Shown piece after piece: positions 11,403 through 21,212 of a stretch of DNA of 64,000 nt. Source of the stretch: Legionella sp. PATHC032 (GTDB lineage: Bacteria > Pseudomonadota > Gammaproteobacteria > Legionellales > Legionellaceae). The DNA is taken from assembly GCF_026191185.1 (NCBI RefSeq), contig NZ_JAPHOV010000001.1, forward strand, positions 801,001 to 865,000, written 5' to 3'. Below the pieces are notes generated by a model. It was given only the letters and a program-made list of their open reading frames with translations, did not search any database and was not told the DNA's origin. The number at the start of each line of letters is the position of its first letter. The first letter of the stretch is position 1. A program made the translations under genes and the position numbers.

Positions 11403-11506
11403 GAAAATCTGTCAATTAATTTGCATACTGGAATTGTAGCTTAGGGGGCATTGATATGGCTACAGATGGAGATCATGGTATTCATTTTAATTGAAGAATT
11501 GTTTTT

Positions 11507-11598
11507 TCCGCTCCCTTATGGTCGCGGCTCGGATTATGGCTCACTCTGAGTCAGATAGGATCATGGTTAAAACCGAGCCGCAACCGTAAGGGAGCGGA
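11507..11598. repeat. Long dispersed palindrome, copy 1
   Basis: Two 26-base arms (11507-11532 and 11573-11598), identical after inversion at 24 of 26 positions, are separated by about 40 bases. The arm starts TCCGCTCCCTTA and ends GGCTCGG. Related copies lie at 14953-15050 and 47560-47630. The G+C-rich arms stand out against the AT-rich background. It lies between the divergent nadE and helicase genes. Confidence 0.9.
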
Positions 11599-11674
11599 TA
11601 GAACAACCCATTCTATTGTCAAAAAGCGTAAAAAATGACTACAATATACGATTTTTCCTGGACAAACCCGCAGC

Positions 11675-14600
11675 ATGTTAAATGAAGCAATATCAAAAAT
11701 GCCAGAGGCTTTTGAAGCTAAAATATTGCTTCGGGGTGAAGAGTACTTTCAAAAAGGCCAGGTACTGAATATTCGCTTAAGTGACGGCTTGTTGAAAGGG
11801 AGAGTGAAGGGTAGTTCGAGTCAAATTTATGATGTCCATATGGATTTAAAATCATGGCCCGCGAAACCTTCTCGATGTTCATGTGCTTATCAATACAATT
11901 GTAAACACGCTGCAGCTTGTCTTTTTGCATTACGAGACAGAGAAAAAGTAAATCTGGATTCACTGCCTTCTAATAAGCTGGACAGGAAATTGGATGTTTG
12001 GCTAAAAAATTTACGAGCACAAGAAGCATCCGAAATAAAAAGGGAAGAAGCGACACACCATCTGACTTATTTGATTGATCTCAAACTTCGGGGTCATGAG
12101 CACAAGGTGAGCATTAAGTTAGCTTTGGCCAAGTTATTAAAGCGAGGCGGTTACGGGAAAAAAATAATCTTTAATACTCTGGCTAATTCAAAAAAACAAC
12201 ATTTTATGGGCGATGATAATGACATTGTGGCTCAATTGTTATTTAAATGTAATGTATCCGGCTGGTTTGATAATCTTTTAATTCGGAACACCGAGCTTCT
12301 TGATAAGATCATTGCAACCGGAAGGGCATTTTTTATTGAAAATGAAGATAGCCCTATACAAAAGGGAGAGACTTTAACTGGCGAATGCCAGTGGATTTTA
12401 TCCTGGAATGGCAATCAGATTTTAAAGTTAAGACATGATAATCAGAATATTGAGCCATTATTACTGGATGAAAGTTGGTATTTTGATATTAAAAATGCAG
12501 TAATGGGCCACTTAAATTCTCCATATCCTATCAGGCAACTCCGCCATTTGTTGGAAGCACCACCTATTCCTCTTGATCAAGCGGAGTTATTGGCCAAAAA
12601 AATGTCTAAAAATTGCCCTGAATTCCCCATGCCCAATGTGTACAATCAAAAGGAAACGAAACAATTAAAACCAATTCCTGTGTTAATGCTCGATGCGGTC
12701 ACCGAACAGGAAGAAGACAGATGGATTGATGATGGAGAGCAAAGTAATTCTCTTTATATAGCAAAGATCTTTTTTGATTACGAAGGATTACTTGTCCCTT
12801 TTGCGGAAGAGTGTGAAAAAGTTGTGTCTTTAAAAGGAGATATATTAGTTGAATACCAACGTGATCAGGAATTTGAAGATTTAAAAATTGAAGAGTTGAA
12901 AAGTTCTATTGATTTGAGACCATTTCATCAATGGGAAAAATATCATTGGAGTTTACCCGACCACTCTTTTTTTATTTTAAAAGATGTGCAAATTGTTTCA
13001 GACTTGGAAATTCTTTACCAACAATCGCTACCTTATTTAAAAGGTCATGGATGGCGTGTAGAGTTTGCCAGCCCGTTTTATCAAGAGATTGTTTCTGCTG
13101 ATGAAGTGGAGTGGTATTCCGATATACAGGAAAGTACAACCGATTTTTTTTCCTATCAATTGGGCATTTTGGTTGAAGGCAAACCAGTGAGTATTGTGCC
13201 TCTGGTTGCAGATTTGATTCAACGTTACAAAGGGAATGATTTAGATAATTTGCCTGATGAACAGCTGGTCAAACTTCCATTGTTGGATGGTCGTTTATTG
13301 CAATTACCTATGGGGCGAATTAAGCCTTTAGTGCGTTTGTTATTACAGTTTGGCTTGCGTCAAATTGATCAAAATCAGCAATTACAGATTAATAAATATC
13401 AATTGGTATTAATGCAGGAAGTGGAATTGGCTATTGCTGCAACCAAATCACGTTGGCAAGGTGCTGAATTATTAAGAGAAGAACTAAGGAAGCTGGTCAG
13501 ATTAAATGATCTGCCAGAGATAAAAGTTCCATCTGGTCTTCAAGCTCATTTGAGGGATTATCAACACTATGGGTTAAACTGGTTACAATTTTTGCGGGTC
13601 AGTCGTTTTAATGGCGTATTAGCCGATGATATGGGGCTTGGCAAAACAGTGCAAACCCTCGCCCATTTACAATATGAGAAAGAGCAATCAAGATTAACTA
13701 GAGCCAGTTTAATCATAGCGCCTACCAGCCTTGTTGGTAACTGGTTTGCTGAAGCCAAGCGATTTACGCCAGAGATCAGGGTATTGGTTTATCATGGAAG
13801 TGACAGACATCAGGATAATTTCGATGACTATGATTTAATTATTTCTACCTATGGATTAATTCACAGGGACAAAGAAAAATTTGTTGGTTATCCCTTTTAT
13901 TATCTTATTTTGGACGAAGCGCAATTCATAAAAAATGCACGAACAAAAACGACACAAATCATTCAACAATTAGAGGCCGCACACCGTTTATGTCTTACTG
14001 GAACTCCGCTGGAAAATAATTTAGGCGAACTCTGGTCTTTGTTTCATTTTTTAATGCCGGGCTTATTGGGTGATGCCAAGCAATTCAGGCTTTGGTTCAG
14101 AACGCCTATAGAAAAATATGCTGATATGGGAAGAAGGGATTTGTTAGCGAAAAGAGTACAACCTTTTTTACTACGTCGGACCAAAAATCAGGTGGCCAAT
14201 GAACTGCCACCCAAAACGGAGATAACCCGTACTATAGAGTTGGTTGGTGCTCAGCGAGATCTTTATGAGGCTATCCGCATGAGCATGGAGAAAAAGGTAA
14301 GAGATGCTATAGCAAGGCAGGGATTGGGGAAAAGCCATATATTATTACTTGATGCCTTATTGAAATTACGACAAGTGTGTTGTGATCCAAGATTGTTATC
14401 CATGTCTGAAGCGGAGATTGCTCACGGTACTTCATGCAAGCTCGATGCATTGATGGAGTTGCTTGATAATTTAGTTGAGGAAGGAAGGCGAGTACTGGTA
14501 TTTTCACAATTTACATCGATGCTCAAGTTGATTGAGGAATTATTAATAGTCAAGCAATATGATTATTTGAAATTGACGGGACAGACCCAAAACAGACAAG

Positions 14601-14941
14601 CCTTGGTCGAGCAATTTCAGCAAGGTGATACGCCAATATTTTTAATTAGTTTGAAAGCAGGAGGCACAGGGCTTAATCTGACTCGTGCTGATACAGTAAT
14701 TCATTATGATCCCTGGTGGAATCCTTCTGTTGAGGATCAGGCTACTGACAGAACTCATCGAATAGGCCAGGAAAGCCCTGTTTTTGTTTATAAGTTGATT
14801 ACATCAGGTACTGTAGAAGAGGCAATTCTTGGTATGCAAGAGAAGAAAAGACAATTAGTGGAGGGAATTTTGTCTGCGGATGCTTCCAGGTCAATGATTT
14901 TGAGTGAAGACGATTTAAATCAATTTTTTATGCCTTTATGA
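11675..14941 (+). CDS. SWIM zinc-finger SNF2-family DNA helicase/translocase
   Basis: A 1088-residue ATP-dependent DNA translocase of the bacterial SNF2 (RapA/HepA-like) class. A SWIM zinc finger lies near the N-terminus (Cys68, Cys70, Cys76, His78 in CSCAYQYNCKH). A long family-specific middle region follows. The helicase core has Walker A DDMGLGKT (about residue 650), the DEAQ box, LCLTGTPLENNLGELW, and motifs V-VI GGTGLNLTRADTVIHYDPWW and DRTHRIGQ (about 995-1030). It probably remodels protein-DNA or RNA polymerase complexes; its target is unknown. It is monocistronic and bracketed by two copies of a long palindrome. Confidence 0.92.
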   Translation: MLNEAISKMPEAFEAKILLRGEEYFQKGQVLNIRLSDGLLKGRVKGSSSQIYDVHMDLKSWPAKPSRCSCAYQYNCKHAAACLFALRDREKVNLDSLPSNKLDRKLDVWLKNLRAQEASEIKREEATHHLTYLIDLKLRGHEHKVSIKLALAKLLKRGGYGKKIIFNTLANSKKQHFMGDDNDIVAQLLFKCNVSGWFDNLLIRNTELLDKIIATGRAFFIENEDSPIQKGETLTGECQWILSWNGNQILKLRHDNQNIEPLLLDESWYFDIKNAVMGHLNSPYPIRQLRHLLEAPPIPLDQAELLAKKMSKNCPEFPMPNVYNQKETKQLKPIPVLMLDAVTEQEEDRWIDDGEQSNSLYIAKIFFDYEGLLVPFAEECEKVVSLKGDILVEYQRDQEFEDLKIEELKSSIDLRPFHQWEKYHWSLPDHSFFILKDVQIVSDLEILYQQSLPYLKGHGWRVEFASPFYQEIVSADEVEWYSDIQESTTDFFSYQLGILVEGKPVSIVPLVADLIQRYKGNDLDNLPDEQLVKLPLLDGRLLQLPMGRIKPLVRLLLQFGLRQIDQNQQLQINKYQLVLMQEVELAIAATKSRWQGAELLREELRKLVRLNDLPEIKVPSGLQAHLRDYQHYGLNWLQFLRVSRFNGVLADDMGLGKTVQTLAHLQYEKEQSRLTRASLIIAPTSLVGNWFAEAKRFTPEIRVLVYHGSDRHQDNFDDYDLIISTYGLIHRDKEKFVGYPFYYLILDEAQFIKNARTKTTQIIQQLEAAHRLCLTGTPLENNLGELWSLFHFLMPGLLGDAKQFRLWFRTPIEKYADMGRRDLLAKRVQPFLLRRTKNQVANELPPKTEITRTIELVGAQRDLYEAIRMSMEKKVRDAIARQGLGKSHILLLDALLKLRQVCCDPRLLSMSEAEIAHGTSCKLDALMELLDNLVEEGRRVLVFSQFTSMLKLIEELLIVKQYDYLKLTGQTQNRQALVEQFQQGDTPIFLISLKAGGTGLNLTRADTVIHYDPWWNPSVEDQATDRTHRIGQESPVFVYKLITSGTVEEAILGMQEKKRQLVEGILSADASRSMILSEDDLNQFFMPL

Positions 14942-14952
14942 AAAAATAACGG

Positions 14953-15050
14953 TTGATTATCCGCTCCCTGACGGTCGCGGCTCGGATTATGGATCAAACC
15001 AATCCTCAACCATCAAACCGAGCCGCGACCGTCAGGGAGCGGATAATCAA
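14953..15050. repeat. Long dispersed palindrome, copy 2
   Basis: Two perfect 33-base arms (14953-14985 and 15018-15050), starting TTGATTATCCGCTCCCTG and ending GGCTCGG, are separated by 32 bases. The structure begins 12 bases after the helicase stop, so it could also act as a transcription terminator or mRNA 3'-end stabiliser. The inner edge after the left arm (ATTATGG) matches copy 1, which shows the two copies have the same orientation. Confidence 0.92.
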
Positions 15051-15200
15051 ACCACAAATATTTATTTAAAGATTTCTGTAGCAAAGTTACCTGTCATGGC
15101 TTATGCTTTATTACAAGCTCTTGTATAACTTGAACTTTGTAACCCAACAGAACGCACAGTTTATACAAGAGGTATACTGATTCAATTATGGAGATTAATT

Positions 15201-15635
15201 ATGAAATTATGGAAAGTGTTATGTAGTTTTGTAATTGCTGTATGTTATTTACCATTAGCCTTTGCAGCATCACAGTCTCCTGCAGGTACCTGGACAACCA
15301 TTGATGATAAAACCGGAGCTAAAAGAGCTGTAGTTAACCTTAAGGTAACAAATGGTACTTTAAGTGGTACTATCGTTAAAGTATATCCACAACCAGGTGA
15401 TACCGGAATTTGCTCTAAGTGCCCAGGTGCATTTAAGGACAAAAAAATTCAAGGTTTGACTTTTGTTTGGGGATTAAAAGATGAAGGCAATGGTGTTTGG
15501 AGTGGCGGTTCTATCCTCGATCCCAAAACAGGAAAAATTTATAAAGCCAAGATGACCATGCAGGGCAATAAATTGTATGTCAGAGGGTATTTTGGAGTAT
15601 CTGCTCTGGGACGTACTCAAACCTGGATTCGATAA
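15201..15635 (+). CDS. Exported DUF2147-family protein
   Basis: A 144-residue protein with a clear signal peptide (MKLWKVLCSFVIAVCYLPLAFA). The mature domain reads GTWTTIDDKTGAKRAVVNL, then LSGTIVKVYP, a CSKCPG cysteine pair, GLTFVWGLK and WSGGSILDPKTGKIYKAK, ending in GYFGVSALGRTQTWIR. These features fit the DUF2147 periplasmic beta-barrel family. The biochemical role is unknown. An AGGTATACTG sequence at 15171-15180 could be a -10 element close to the start, but no matching -35 is visible. Confidence 0.85.
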   Translation: MKLWKVLCSFVIAVCYLPLAFAASQSPAGTWTTIDDKTGAKRAVVNLKVTNGTLSGTIVKVYPQPGDTGICSKCPGAFKDKKIQGLTFVWGLKDEGNGVWSGGSILDPKTGKIYKAKMTMQGNKLYVRGYFGVSALGRTQTWIR

Positions 15636-15813
15636 GTAGTTTTTAAGAATGTTTTTATATATAATGCGGGGCGGTGCTTTCTCCCACCTTTATGGCGGTT
15701 CGCACTATCCTGCATTTTATTTTTAGTGTTATTATCATTTGAAATTAGATTAAGAATGTCTTTAAATAGATTGTCTTCCCTATAAATAATTTCTCGAATA
15801 AATTGTTATTACC

Positions 15814-17196
15814 ATGCTTGATTTGCAAACATCTAAAAAAACAGTCGACCCGCTAAAGCGTCCTCCACATTCTGTAGAGGCTGAGCAATCCATCATTGGT
15901 GGTTTGATGCTCGATAATCAAGTTTGGGATAAGGTAAGCAATAAATTATGTGAAACCGATTTTTATCGCACCGAGCATCGTATTCTTTTTAGAGCCATTT
16001 CTGCTCTAGCCAAAAAAGATCAACCCTTTGATGTGGTGACCCTTCTTGATGCTTTGAAAACACACAACGAGTTAGATGATGCTGGTGGAGAAGCCTATTT
16101 ATTTGAGTTGGCAAATAATACACCAAGTGTCGCGAATGTGACCGCTTATGCGGATATTGTGCGAGAAAAATCAGTCCAGAGGCAACTGATAGCGGTAGCA
16201 ACAGAAATTGCTGATTCTGCTTATAATCCTGCTGGAAGAGAAGTACCTGAGCTATTGGATATGGCAGAAACCAAAGTATTTGCCATAGGTGAACAAACCG
16301 CGAGTGACGGTGGGCCAGAAAATATCAAATCCATTTTGGTTCGTGCAGTAGAGAAAATAGATGCCCTCTATCATAATGGTGATGCGATTACAGGTCTTGC
16401 TACAGGTTTATCTGATTTGGATGAAATGACATCGGGTTTGCAGCCTTCTGACCTGATTATCGTTGCTGGTCGCCCATCGATGGGAAAAACAACTTTGGTG
16501 ATGAACATGGCAGAGCATGCGGCAATCAAAGCCGGTAAGCCAGTATTGGTTTTCTCTATGGAAATGCCTGCTGATTCCCTGGCAATGAGAATGATGTCTT
16601 CCTTGGGGCGAATTGATCAGCATCGGATTCGTACTGGTAAATTAGATGATAATGATTGGCCGCGAGTGACTTCTGCTGTGCACATGCTTTCTGAGGCTCC
16701 TTTGTTTATAGACGATACTCCTGCTTTAAGCCCCGGAGAAATGAGGGCACGTGCCAGGCGTTTAGCAAAGGAACATGGCTCTTTGGGGCTTATCGTTGTC
16801 GATTATTTACAATTAATGAAAGTCCCTGGGTTTAATGCTGACAATAGAACAGCAGAAATCTCCGAAATTTCTCGCAGTCTTAAATCATTGGCAAAAGAGT
16901 TACAAGTTCCGGTAATTGCTTTATCTCAGTTGAATAGAAGCTTAGAGCAGCGAGCAGATAAGAGGCCTGTGATGTCAGATTTGCGAGAATCAGGAGCAAT
17001 CGAGCAAGATGCTGACTTAATCTGTTTTATTTATAGAGATGAAGTATATAATGAGGACAGTCCTGATAAAGGTACTGCTGAAATCATTGTTGCCAAGCAA
17101 AGAAATGGGCCCATAGGCAAAGTCAGGGTAGCCTTCTTGGGTAAATACACACGATTTGAAGATTTGGCATTTAATGGTTATCAAGGGGTAGAATAG
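15814..17196 (+). CDS. dnaB: Replicative DNA helicase DnaB
   Basis: A 460-residue hexameric helicase of the replication fork. The N-terminal helical domain begins at [17 protein letters not shown]. The C-terminal RecA-like domain has Walker [10 protein letters not shown] (about residue 219), [15 protein letters not shown], Walker [11 protein letters not shown], and [20 protein letters not shown]. There is no intein and the length is normal. The stop is 1 base before the alr start codon; dnaB-alr pairs are common in gammaproteobacteria. Confidence 0.97.
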   Translation: MLDLQTSKKTVDPLKRPPHSVEAEQSIIGGLMLDNQVWDKVSNKLCETDFYRTEHRILFRAISALAKKDQPFDVVTLLDALKTHNELDDAGGEAYLFELANNTPSVANVTAYADIVREKSVQRQLIAVATEIADSAYNPAGREVPELLDMAETKVFAIGEQTASDGGPENIKSILVRAVEKIDALYHNGDAITGLATGLSDLDEMTSGLQPSDLIIVAGRPSMGKTTLVMNMAEHAAIKAGKPVLVFSMEMPADSLAMRMMSSLGRIDQHRIRTGKLDDNDWPRVTSAVHMLSEAPLFIDDTPALSPGEMRARARRLAKEHGSLGLIVVDYLQLMKVPGFNADNRTAEISEISRSLKSLAKELQVPVIALSQLNRSLEQRADKRPVMSDLRESGAIEQDADLICFIYRDEVYNEDSPDKGTAEIIVAKQRNGPIGKVRVAFLGKYTRFEDLAFNGYQGVE

Positions 17197-17197
17197 G

Positions 17198-18271
17198 GTG
17201 TCAAGACCTACACGTTTAGTGATAGAGCCCAGTGCTTTATTGCACAATTTATCTCAAATAAAGCATTTGGCTCCAGGCAAGAAAGTTATCGCTATGGTAA
17301 AAGCCAATGCCTATGGATGTGGAGTCAGAGAAGTTGCACCTGTTCTTGATGGGCGTATCGAGGCTTTTGGAGTAGCTTGTCTTGAGGAAGCGATGGCTAT
17401 TCGAGCTTTAGGCGTTGAGACCCCCTGCGTACTCTTTCAGGGCGTCTTTAGTTCTGATGAATTGTTAGTAGCTGTTGAGAACGATTTCGCCTGTGTTCTT
17501 CATCACCCACAGCAGTTAGGATGGCTAATCAATACTCCACTACCTTATCCAATAAAAGTATGGGTTAAGGTAAACACAGGCATGCACAGACTTGGATTTA
17601 AGATCCATGAATTGCAAAAAGTGATGGAGGCATTGCAAACCTGTACCTGGGTTGATAAAAATATAGGGTTAATGACTCATTTGGCTTGCGCGGATGAACC
17701 CCTCCGCCCCGAGAATCAACAACAAATCTCTTTGTTTCAAGAGATATCCATACCTGGATTTTACCAACGCAGTATCGCTAATTCAGCAGCAATTATTTCA
17801 TTCCCTGATTCCCAGGCTGATGTGGTGAGACCAGGGATTATGTTATATGGCGTTTCCCCATTTGCTAATCAAAATGCTCAGGATTTAGGTTTAATCCCTG
17901 TGATGCGTTTTATGTCAGCCATCAGCGCGATTCATGATAATCCATCTTTTGCTCAGGTAGGCTATGGTGGAACCTGGAAAAGCGATAAACCTTCGCGAAT
18001 TGGTATTGTTGCAGCAGGTTATGGTGATGGGTACCCACGACATATTTCCGAGAAAACGCCGGTTTGGGTTAGAGGGAGGGAAGTGTCTATTGTTGGCAGG
18101 GTTTCTATGGATATGCTGACTGTCGATTTGACAGAGCACCTTGATGTTCAGATAGGCGACGCAGTTGAGCTTTGGGGAACACATGTTTTAGTAGAGCGCA
18201 TTGCCAAATCAGCAGGTACAGTAGGATACGAATTATTATGTCAAATTTCAGAGAGAGTGCGTTACAAATAA
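17198..18271 (+). CDS. alr: Alanine racemase
   Basis: A 357-residue PLP enzyme converting L- to D-alanine for peptidoglycan. The PLP lysine is in [11 protein letters not shown] (Lys35), and the catalytic tyrosine region is in [11 protein letters not shown] and [19 protein letters not shown] is also a family signature. The start is GTG at 17198, immediately after the dnaB stop, and its ribosome site lies inside the end of dnaB, consistent with translational coupling. Confidence 0.96.
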   Translation: MSRPTRLVIEPSALLHNLSQIKHLAPGKKVIAMVKANAYGCGVREVAPVLDGRIEAFGVACLEEAMAIRALGVETPCVLFQGVFSSDELLVAVENDFACVLHHPQQLGWLINTPLPYPIKVWVKVNTGMHRLGFKIHELQKVMEALQTCTWVDKNIGLMTHLACADEPLRPENQQQISLFQEISIPGFYQRSIANSAAIISFPDSQADVVRPGIMLYGVSPFANQNAQDLGLIPVMRFMSAISAIHDNPSFAQVGYGGTWKSDKPSRIGIVAAGYGDGYPRHISEKTPVWVRGREVSIVGRVSMDMLTVDLTEHLDVQIGDAVELWGTHVLVERIAKSAGTVGYELLCQISERVRYK

Positions 18272-18343
18272 GTTATGGATAATAACTGTTCGTGATGGTA
18301 GAATGACAACCGATTTTGTAACTCTTTAAACAGGTGAACTGTA

Positions 18344-18793
18344 ATGAAAAAATTAATTGTTGCATCATTATCCCTATCATTTATGCTAGGTGGCTGTGCC
18401 TCAATGAACAAAGAAGGTGTAGGTACAATTACCGGTGGTGTGGTAGGTGGATTACTTGGTAGCCAATTTGGTGGTGGTTCAGGTAAAGTTGCAGCTGCAG
18501 GAGCAGGAGCATTATTAGGAGCTTACCTGGGTGGTCAAATTGGAAAAACGATGGATAAGGTAGACCGACTTGAAATGCAAAGGGCCCTAGAAACAGCTCC
18601 AACGGGTAAAGCAGTTGCATGGTCAAATCCGGACACTGGCTACCGTTATACTGTCCAACCTACGAGAACTTATTATAATGCTCAACAACCTTGCCGTGAG
18701 TACATTACCAAAGCCATGATTGGTGGCAAAACCCAACAAATTTATGGTAAGGCCTGTCGCCAAGCTGATGGTTCCTGGCGTGTTGTGAATTAA
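18344..18793 (+). CDS. Glycine-zipper 2TM-domain lipoprotein
   Basis: A 149-residue outer-membrane lipoprotein with lipobox MLGGCAS (Cys18). A glycine-zipper region (GTITGGVVGGLLGSQFGGG then GAGALLGAYLGGQIGK, about residues 27-67) is followed by a soluble C-terminal domain with the 17-kDa surface antigen-like pattern (TYYNAQQPCREYITKA, GKACRQADGSWRVV). Two cysteines probably pair. The family is involved in outer-membrane integrity; the specific role is unknown. An ATG with ACAGGTGA upstream is used, and a strong hairpin follows the stop. Confidence 0.85.
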   Translation: MKKLIVASLSLSFMLGGCASMNKEGVGTITGGVVGGLLGSQFGGGSGKVAAAGAGALLGAYLGGQIGKTMDKVDRLEMQRALETAPTGKAVAWSNPDTGYRYTVQPTRTYYNAQQPCREYITKAMIGGKTQQIYGKACRQADGSWRVVN

Positions 18794-18806
18794 TTTAATT
18801 GATTAA

Positions 18807-18832
18807 GATTGTTGGGGGAAAACCCAACAATC
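18807..18832 (+). terminator. Hairpin terminator after the glycine-zipper lipoprotein gene
   Basis: A perfect 10-base-pair stem (GATTGTTGGG with CCCAACAATC) has a 6-base loop and starts 14 bases after the stop. The T tract after it is short (TCATTCT), so termination may be partial, but position and stem make the call reasonable. Confidence 0.65.
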
Positions 18833-19071
18833 TCATTCTAAAAATCCCAATCTCTTTGTTAAAAAAAGTTTTTAACTCGATCATTTACTTTATCTAAACT
18901 CCCTTATTAAAATCAATTTTTGCCTCGACCTTGGGGTTTTTCGTAAGTCCCGCGGTGATCTTTTATAAAATATTTCCTGACTAGTTGCCTCATTTATTGA
19001 GCTTAACCCCTCCTTTTTGTGCTATATTTATACAGCAAGTTACTAATTTAGTATTAATCAGGGAGAGTGAA

Positions 19072-19506
19072 ATGGCTCACTTAATTCATAGCGTACTGCC
19101 GGTTCCACCAAGGAAAATCGCTTATATTCATCCTGATGATAGTGTCAAAGAATGTATTAAACAGATGGTTGAAAAAGATATAGGTGCTTTAGTCGTTTTC
19201 GATAATGATACCAACCTGATTGGTATTGTGAGTGAAAGAGACATACTTCGTTGTTATTTTCATAAGAATCTAAGTTTGGAAACTGCAAAAGTATCTGATG
19301 TTGTTTATACCAATGTCACGATATTAAGCCCCCATGATTCGGTAGAAAAGGCCATGCAAGTGATAACTGAAACGAAAAGACGACATGTATTAATTAAAGA
19401 AGAAGGTGAGTTGTTAGCTATATTGTCAATAGGGGACTTGTTGTACCACGTCTTGGAAGATAAATTGCGAGTAATAGAGCATCTGGAAAATTATATTCAT
19501 TCCTGA
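19072..19506 (+). CDS. CBS-domain protein
   Basis: A 144-residue protein formed almost entirely of two CBS motifs (about residues 18-75 and 82-137), seen from HPDDSVKECIKQMVEKDIGA and LSPHDSVEKAMQVITETK followed by VERDILR-like (SERDILRCY) and SIGDLLYHVLE ends. Bateman modules of this kind bind adenosyl nucleotides and sense energy state. The frame is open 29 codons upstream, but the ATG at 19072 has GGGAGAG eight bases before it and is the better start. The partner is unknown. Confidence 0.88.
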   Translation: MAHLIHSVLPVPPRKIAYIHPDDSVKECIKQMVEKDIGALVVFDNDTNLIGIVSERDILRCYFHKNLSLETAKVSDVVYTNVTILSPHDSVEKAMQVITETKRRHVLIKEEGELLAILSIGDLLYHVLEDKLRVIEHLENYIHS

Positions 19507-19620
19507 TGTTTAACTTCTCATTTCAGGTTTACATTTTATTACTTTAAATGAGGTAGTCTTGTTTGAGCTATTTCATACAATCGATCCTAAGTGCTATAGT
19601 ATTCATTTAAAAGAATTATA

Positions 19621-20808
19621 ATGAAAACCATGAAGCAAATGATTCGCTTGACAATGTTACTTCTAATGCTCAGTTTTAATTTATGGGCGATAAATTCTTC
19701 ATCTCCCTGGTATACAGAAGAAAAAGGGAAAGGGCTTATAATTAACGTGGAATTGTATCTTTCTTCTACTTGCCCTCATTGTCATAAGGCCGATGAATTT
19801 TTCAAAGAAATTGAATCACATTATCCCTGGTTGCATGTACAGCGTTATATTATCGATAAAGACAAAAACGCTTTGAAACGTTTTGGTGATTTATTAACAG
19901 AGCTTAACCGATATGATTTTGCGGTTCCATCCATATTTTTTTGTAATTCTCGTTGGGTAGGATTTGCCTCTGCACAGACAACCGGAAAGGATCTGCTCAA
20001 TGGCATAAATTATTGTAAAGAAGCAATCATTAAAAATGGAAGATTGACTCCTGCGACCGAGAGTGTTTTAAACAGATGGGGAAATGCTAACTTGTTTGAT
20101 GCGAATATCACAGGAAGCCCTTCCTCAAATGCATTTATTTTTGTTGTAGCCTTAATCGATGCAATCAGTCCATGTGCTTTATTTACTATCGCTGCATTTT
20201 TTGGCCTTTTATTCATGATGGAAAAACGAAAGCTGCAATTTATTTGCGTTTCTCTATTTATTTTAACCGTTGGTGGTGTTCATTATTTTCAACAGGTTTA
20301 TCCTACTCTGTTTTTTGAGTCGCTTTCATGGTTCCGTGTTCCGGCCGCATTGGTAGGCCTTTTTGCTTTTTACTTCGCTGGTCAGTATTATAAAAAGCGT
20401 TCTATCCAACCATTATTTATTGTTTTAGCTTTTTTATTGGCATTAACAGTGCCGATGTTTCAACAAACCTGTTTGATGAATTGGTCTTATGTTTTTGAAC
20501 AATGGTTACATAACCAAAATGTATCAGGAGTTCAGATGGGGCTATATCAATTTGCGTATCAGCTTATCTATATCTTTCCTTTAATTATCTTGATGTTTCT
20601 CTATTGGGTTCTGATGAAAATTCATTTTTTCAAAAAATTTAAGGAAAAATTATCCACTGTAGGTTTCTTATATATTTTAGCTATCGCACTCTTATTAATC
20701 ATTTATCCCTATGCCTTGTCTAATTTGGCTTTATCATTATTTTTGATTATCTCATTGGGTATCTCCGGCCTGCTACTGAATTGGTTTAATGCTTCTAAAA
20801 TGACATGA
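19621..20808 (+). CDS. Thioredoxin-like plus polytopic membrane fusion protein (DsbD/CcdA-style)
   Basis: A 395-residue protein with an N-terminal signal/anchor (about 1-23), then a thioredoxin-like periplasmic domain with active site STCPHCHKA (Cys51, Cys54). A C-terminal membrane part of about seven helices follows (about 165-390). The first of these helices contains DAISPCALFTI, resembling the conserved Pro-Cys of CcdA/DsbD membrane domains, and a second membrane Cys occurs in QQTCLMNW. By analogy it passes electrons across the inner membrane to periplasmic thiols. The order (thioredoxin first) differs from DsbD. The specific partner is unknown. Confidence 0.7.
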   Translation: MKTMKQMIRLTMLLLMLSFNLWAINSSSPWYTEEKGKGLIINVELYLSSTCPHCHKADEFFKEIESHYPWLHVQRYIIDKDKNALKRFGDLLTELNRYDFAVPSIFFCNSRWVGFASAQTTGKDLLNGINYCKEAIIKNGRLTPATESVLNRWGNANLFDANITGSPSSNAFIFVVALIDAISPCALFTIAAFFGLLFMMEKRKLQFICVSLFILTVGGVHYFQQVYPTLFFESLSWFRVPAALVGLFAFYFAGQYYKKRSIQPLFIVLAFLLALTVPMFQQTCLMNWSYVFEQWLHNQNVSGVQMGLYQFAYQLIYIFPLIILMFLYWVLMKIHFFKKFKEKLSTVGFLYILAIALLLIIYPYALSNLALSLFLIISLGISGLLLNWFNASKMT

Positions 20809-20920
20809 GGATTCTATCGACATAAAATAAATTATAAATTCTGAATATCTTTCACTTTATGACATACAATTAAAGTTAAGCCAGGCTTTGAAGTTAATCG
20901 CTTATGGAGAAATTCTCATC

Positions 20921-21193
20921 ATGGATGATAATAATTCAGAATTTAAGCATTTATTTCCAATAGGTGTGGAGGTAACAGAGGGATATACTTACAAATGGTG
21001 TGGTTGTGGCAAAAGCAATACCCAGCCTTTCTGTGATAAAGAGAATTGTGGAGATAAAGCAGTCTCTTTCATAGCAGATTTGACTGAAGAAGTTTATTTT
21101 TGCAATTGCAAACAAACCAAAAGCCCTCCTTTTTGTGATGGATCGCATGCAAAGGTTTTGCTTGAAGTGCTTAAAAACAGGCAAAATAAATGA
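20921..21193 (+). CDS. Tandem CDGSH-type iron-sulfur protein
   Basis: A 90-residue protein with two CDGSH-like motifs. The second (CNCKQTKSPPFCDGSH, about residues 63-78) is canonical: three Cys and one His to hold a 2Fe-2S cluster. The first (CGCGKSNTQPFCDKEN, about 27-42) has Asn where the His ligand should be, followed directly by Cys. The family (mitoNEET-related class) works in redox sensing or cluster transfer. The ATG at 20921 is preferred over a TTG eleven codons upstream; the ribosome site GGAGA is rather far (about 11 bases). Confidence 0.85.
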   Translation: MDDNNSEFKHLFPIGVEVTEGYTYKWCGCGKSNTQPFCDKENCGDKAVSFIADLTEEVYFCNCKQTKSPPFCDGSHAKVLLEVLKNRQNK

Positions 21194-21212
21194 ACAGGAA
21201 AGGAAGTCTTAA

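Noticed and set aside
15640-15730. G+C-rich stretch after the DUF2147 gene as a structured RNA.
   Set aside because: Only weak pairing between ATGCGGG and CCTGCAT is seen, with no recognised RNA family.
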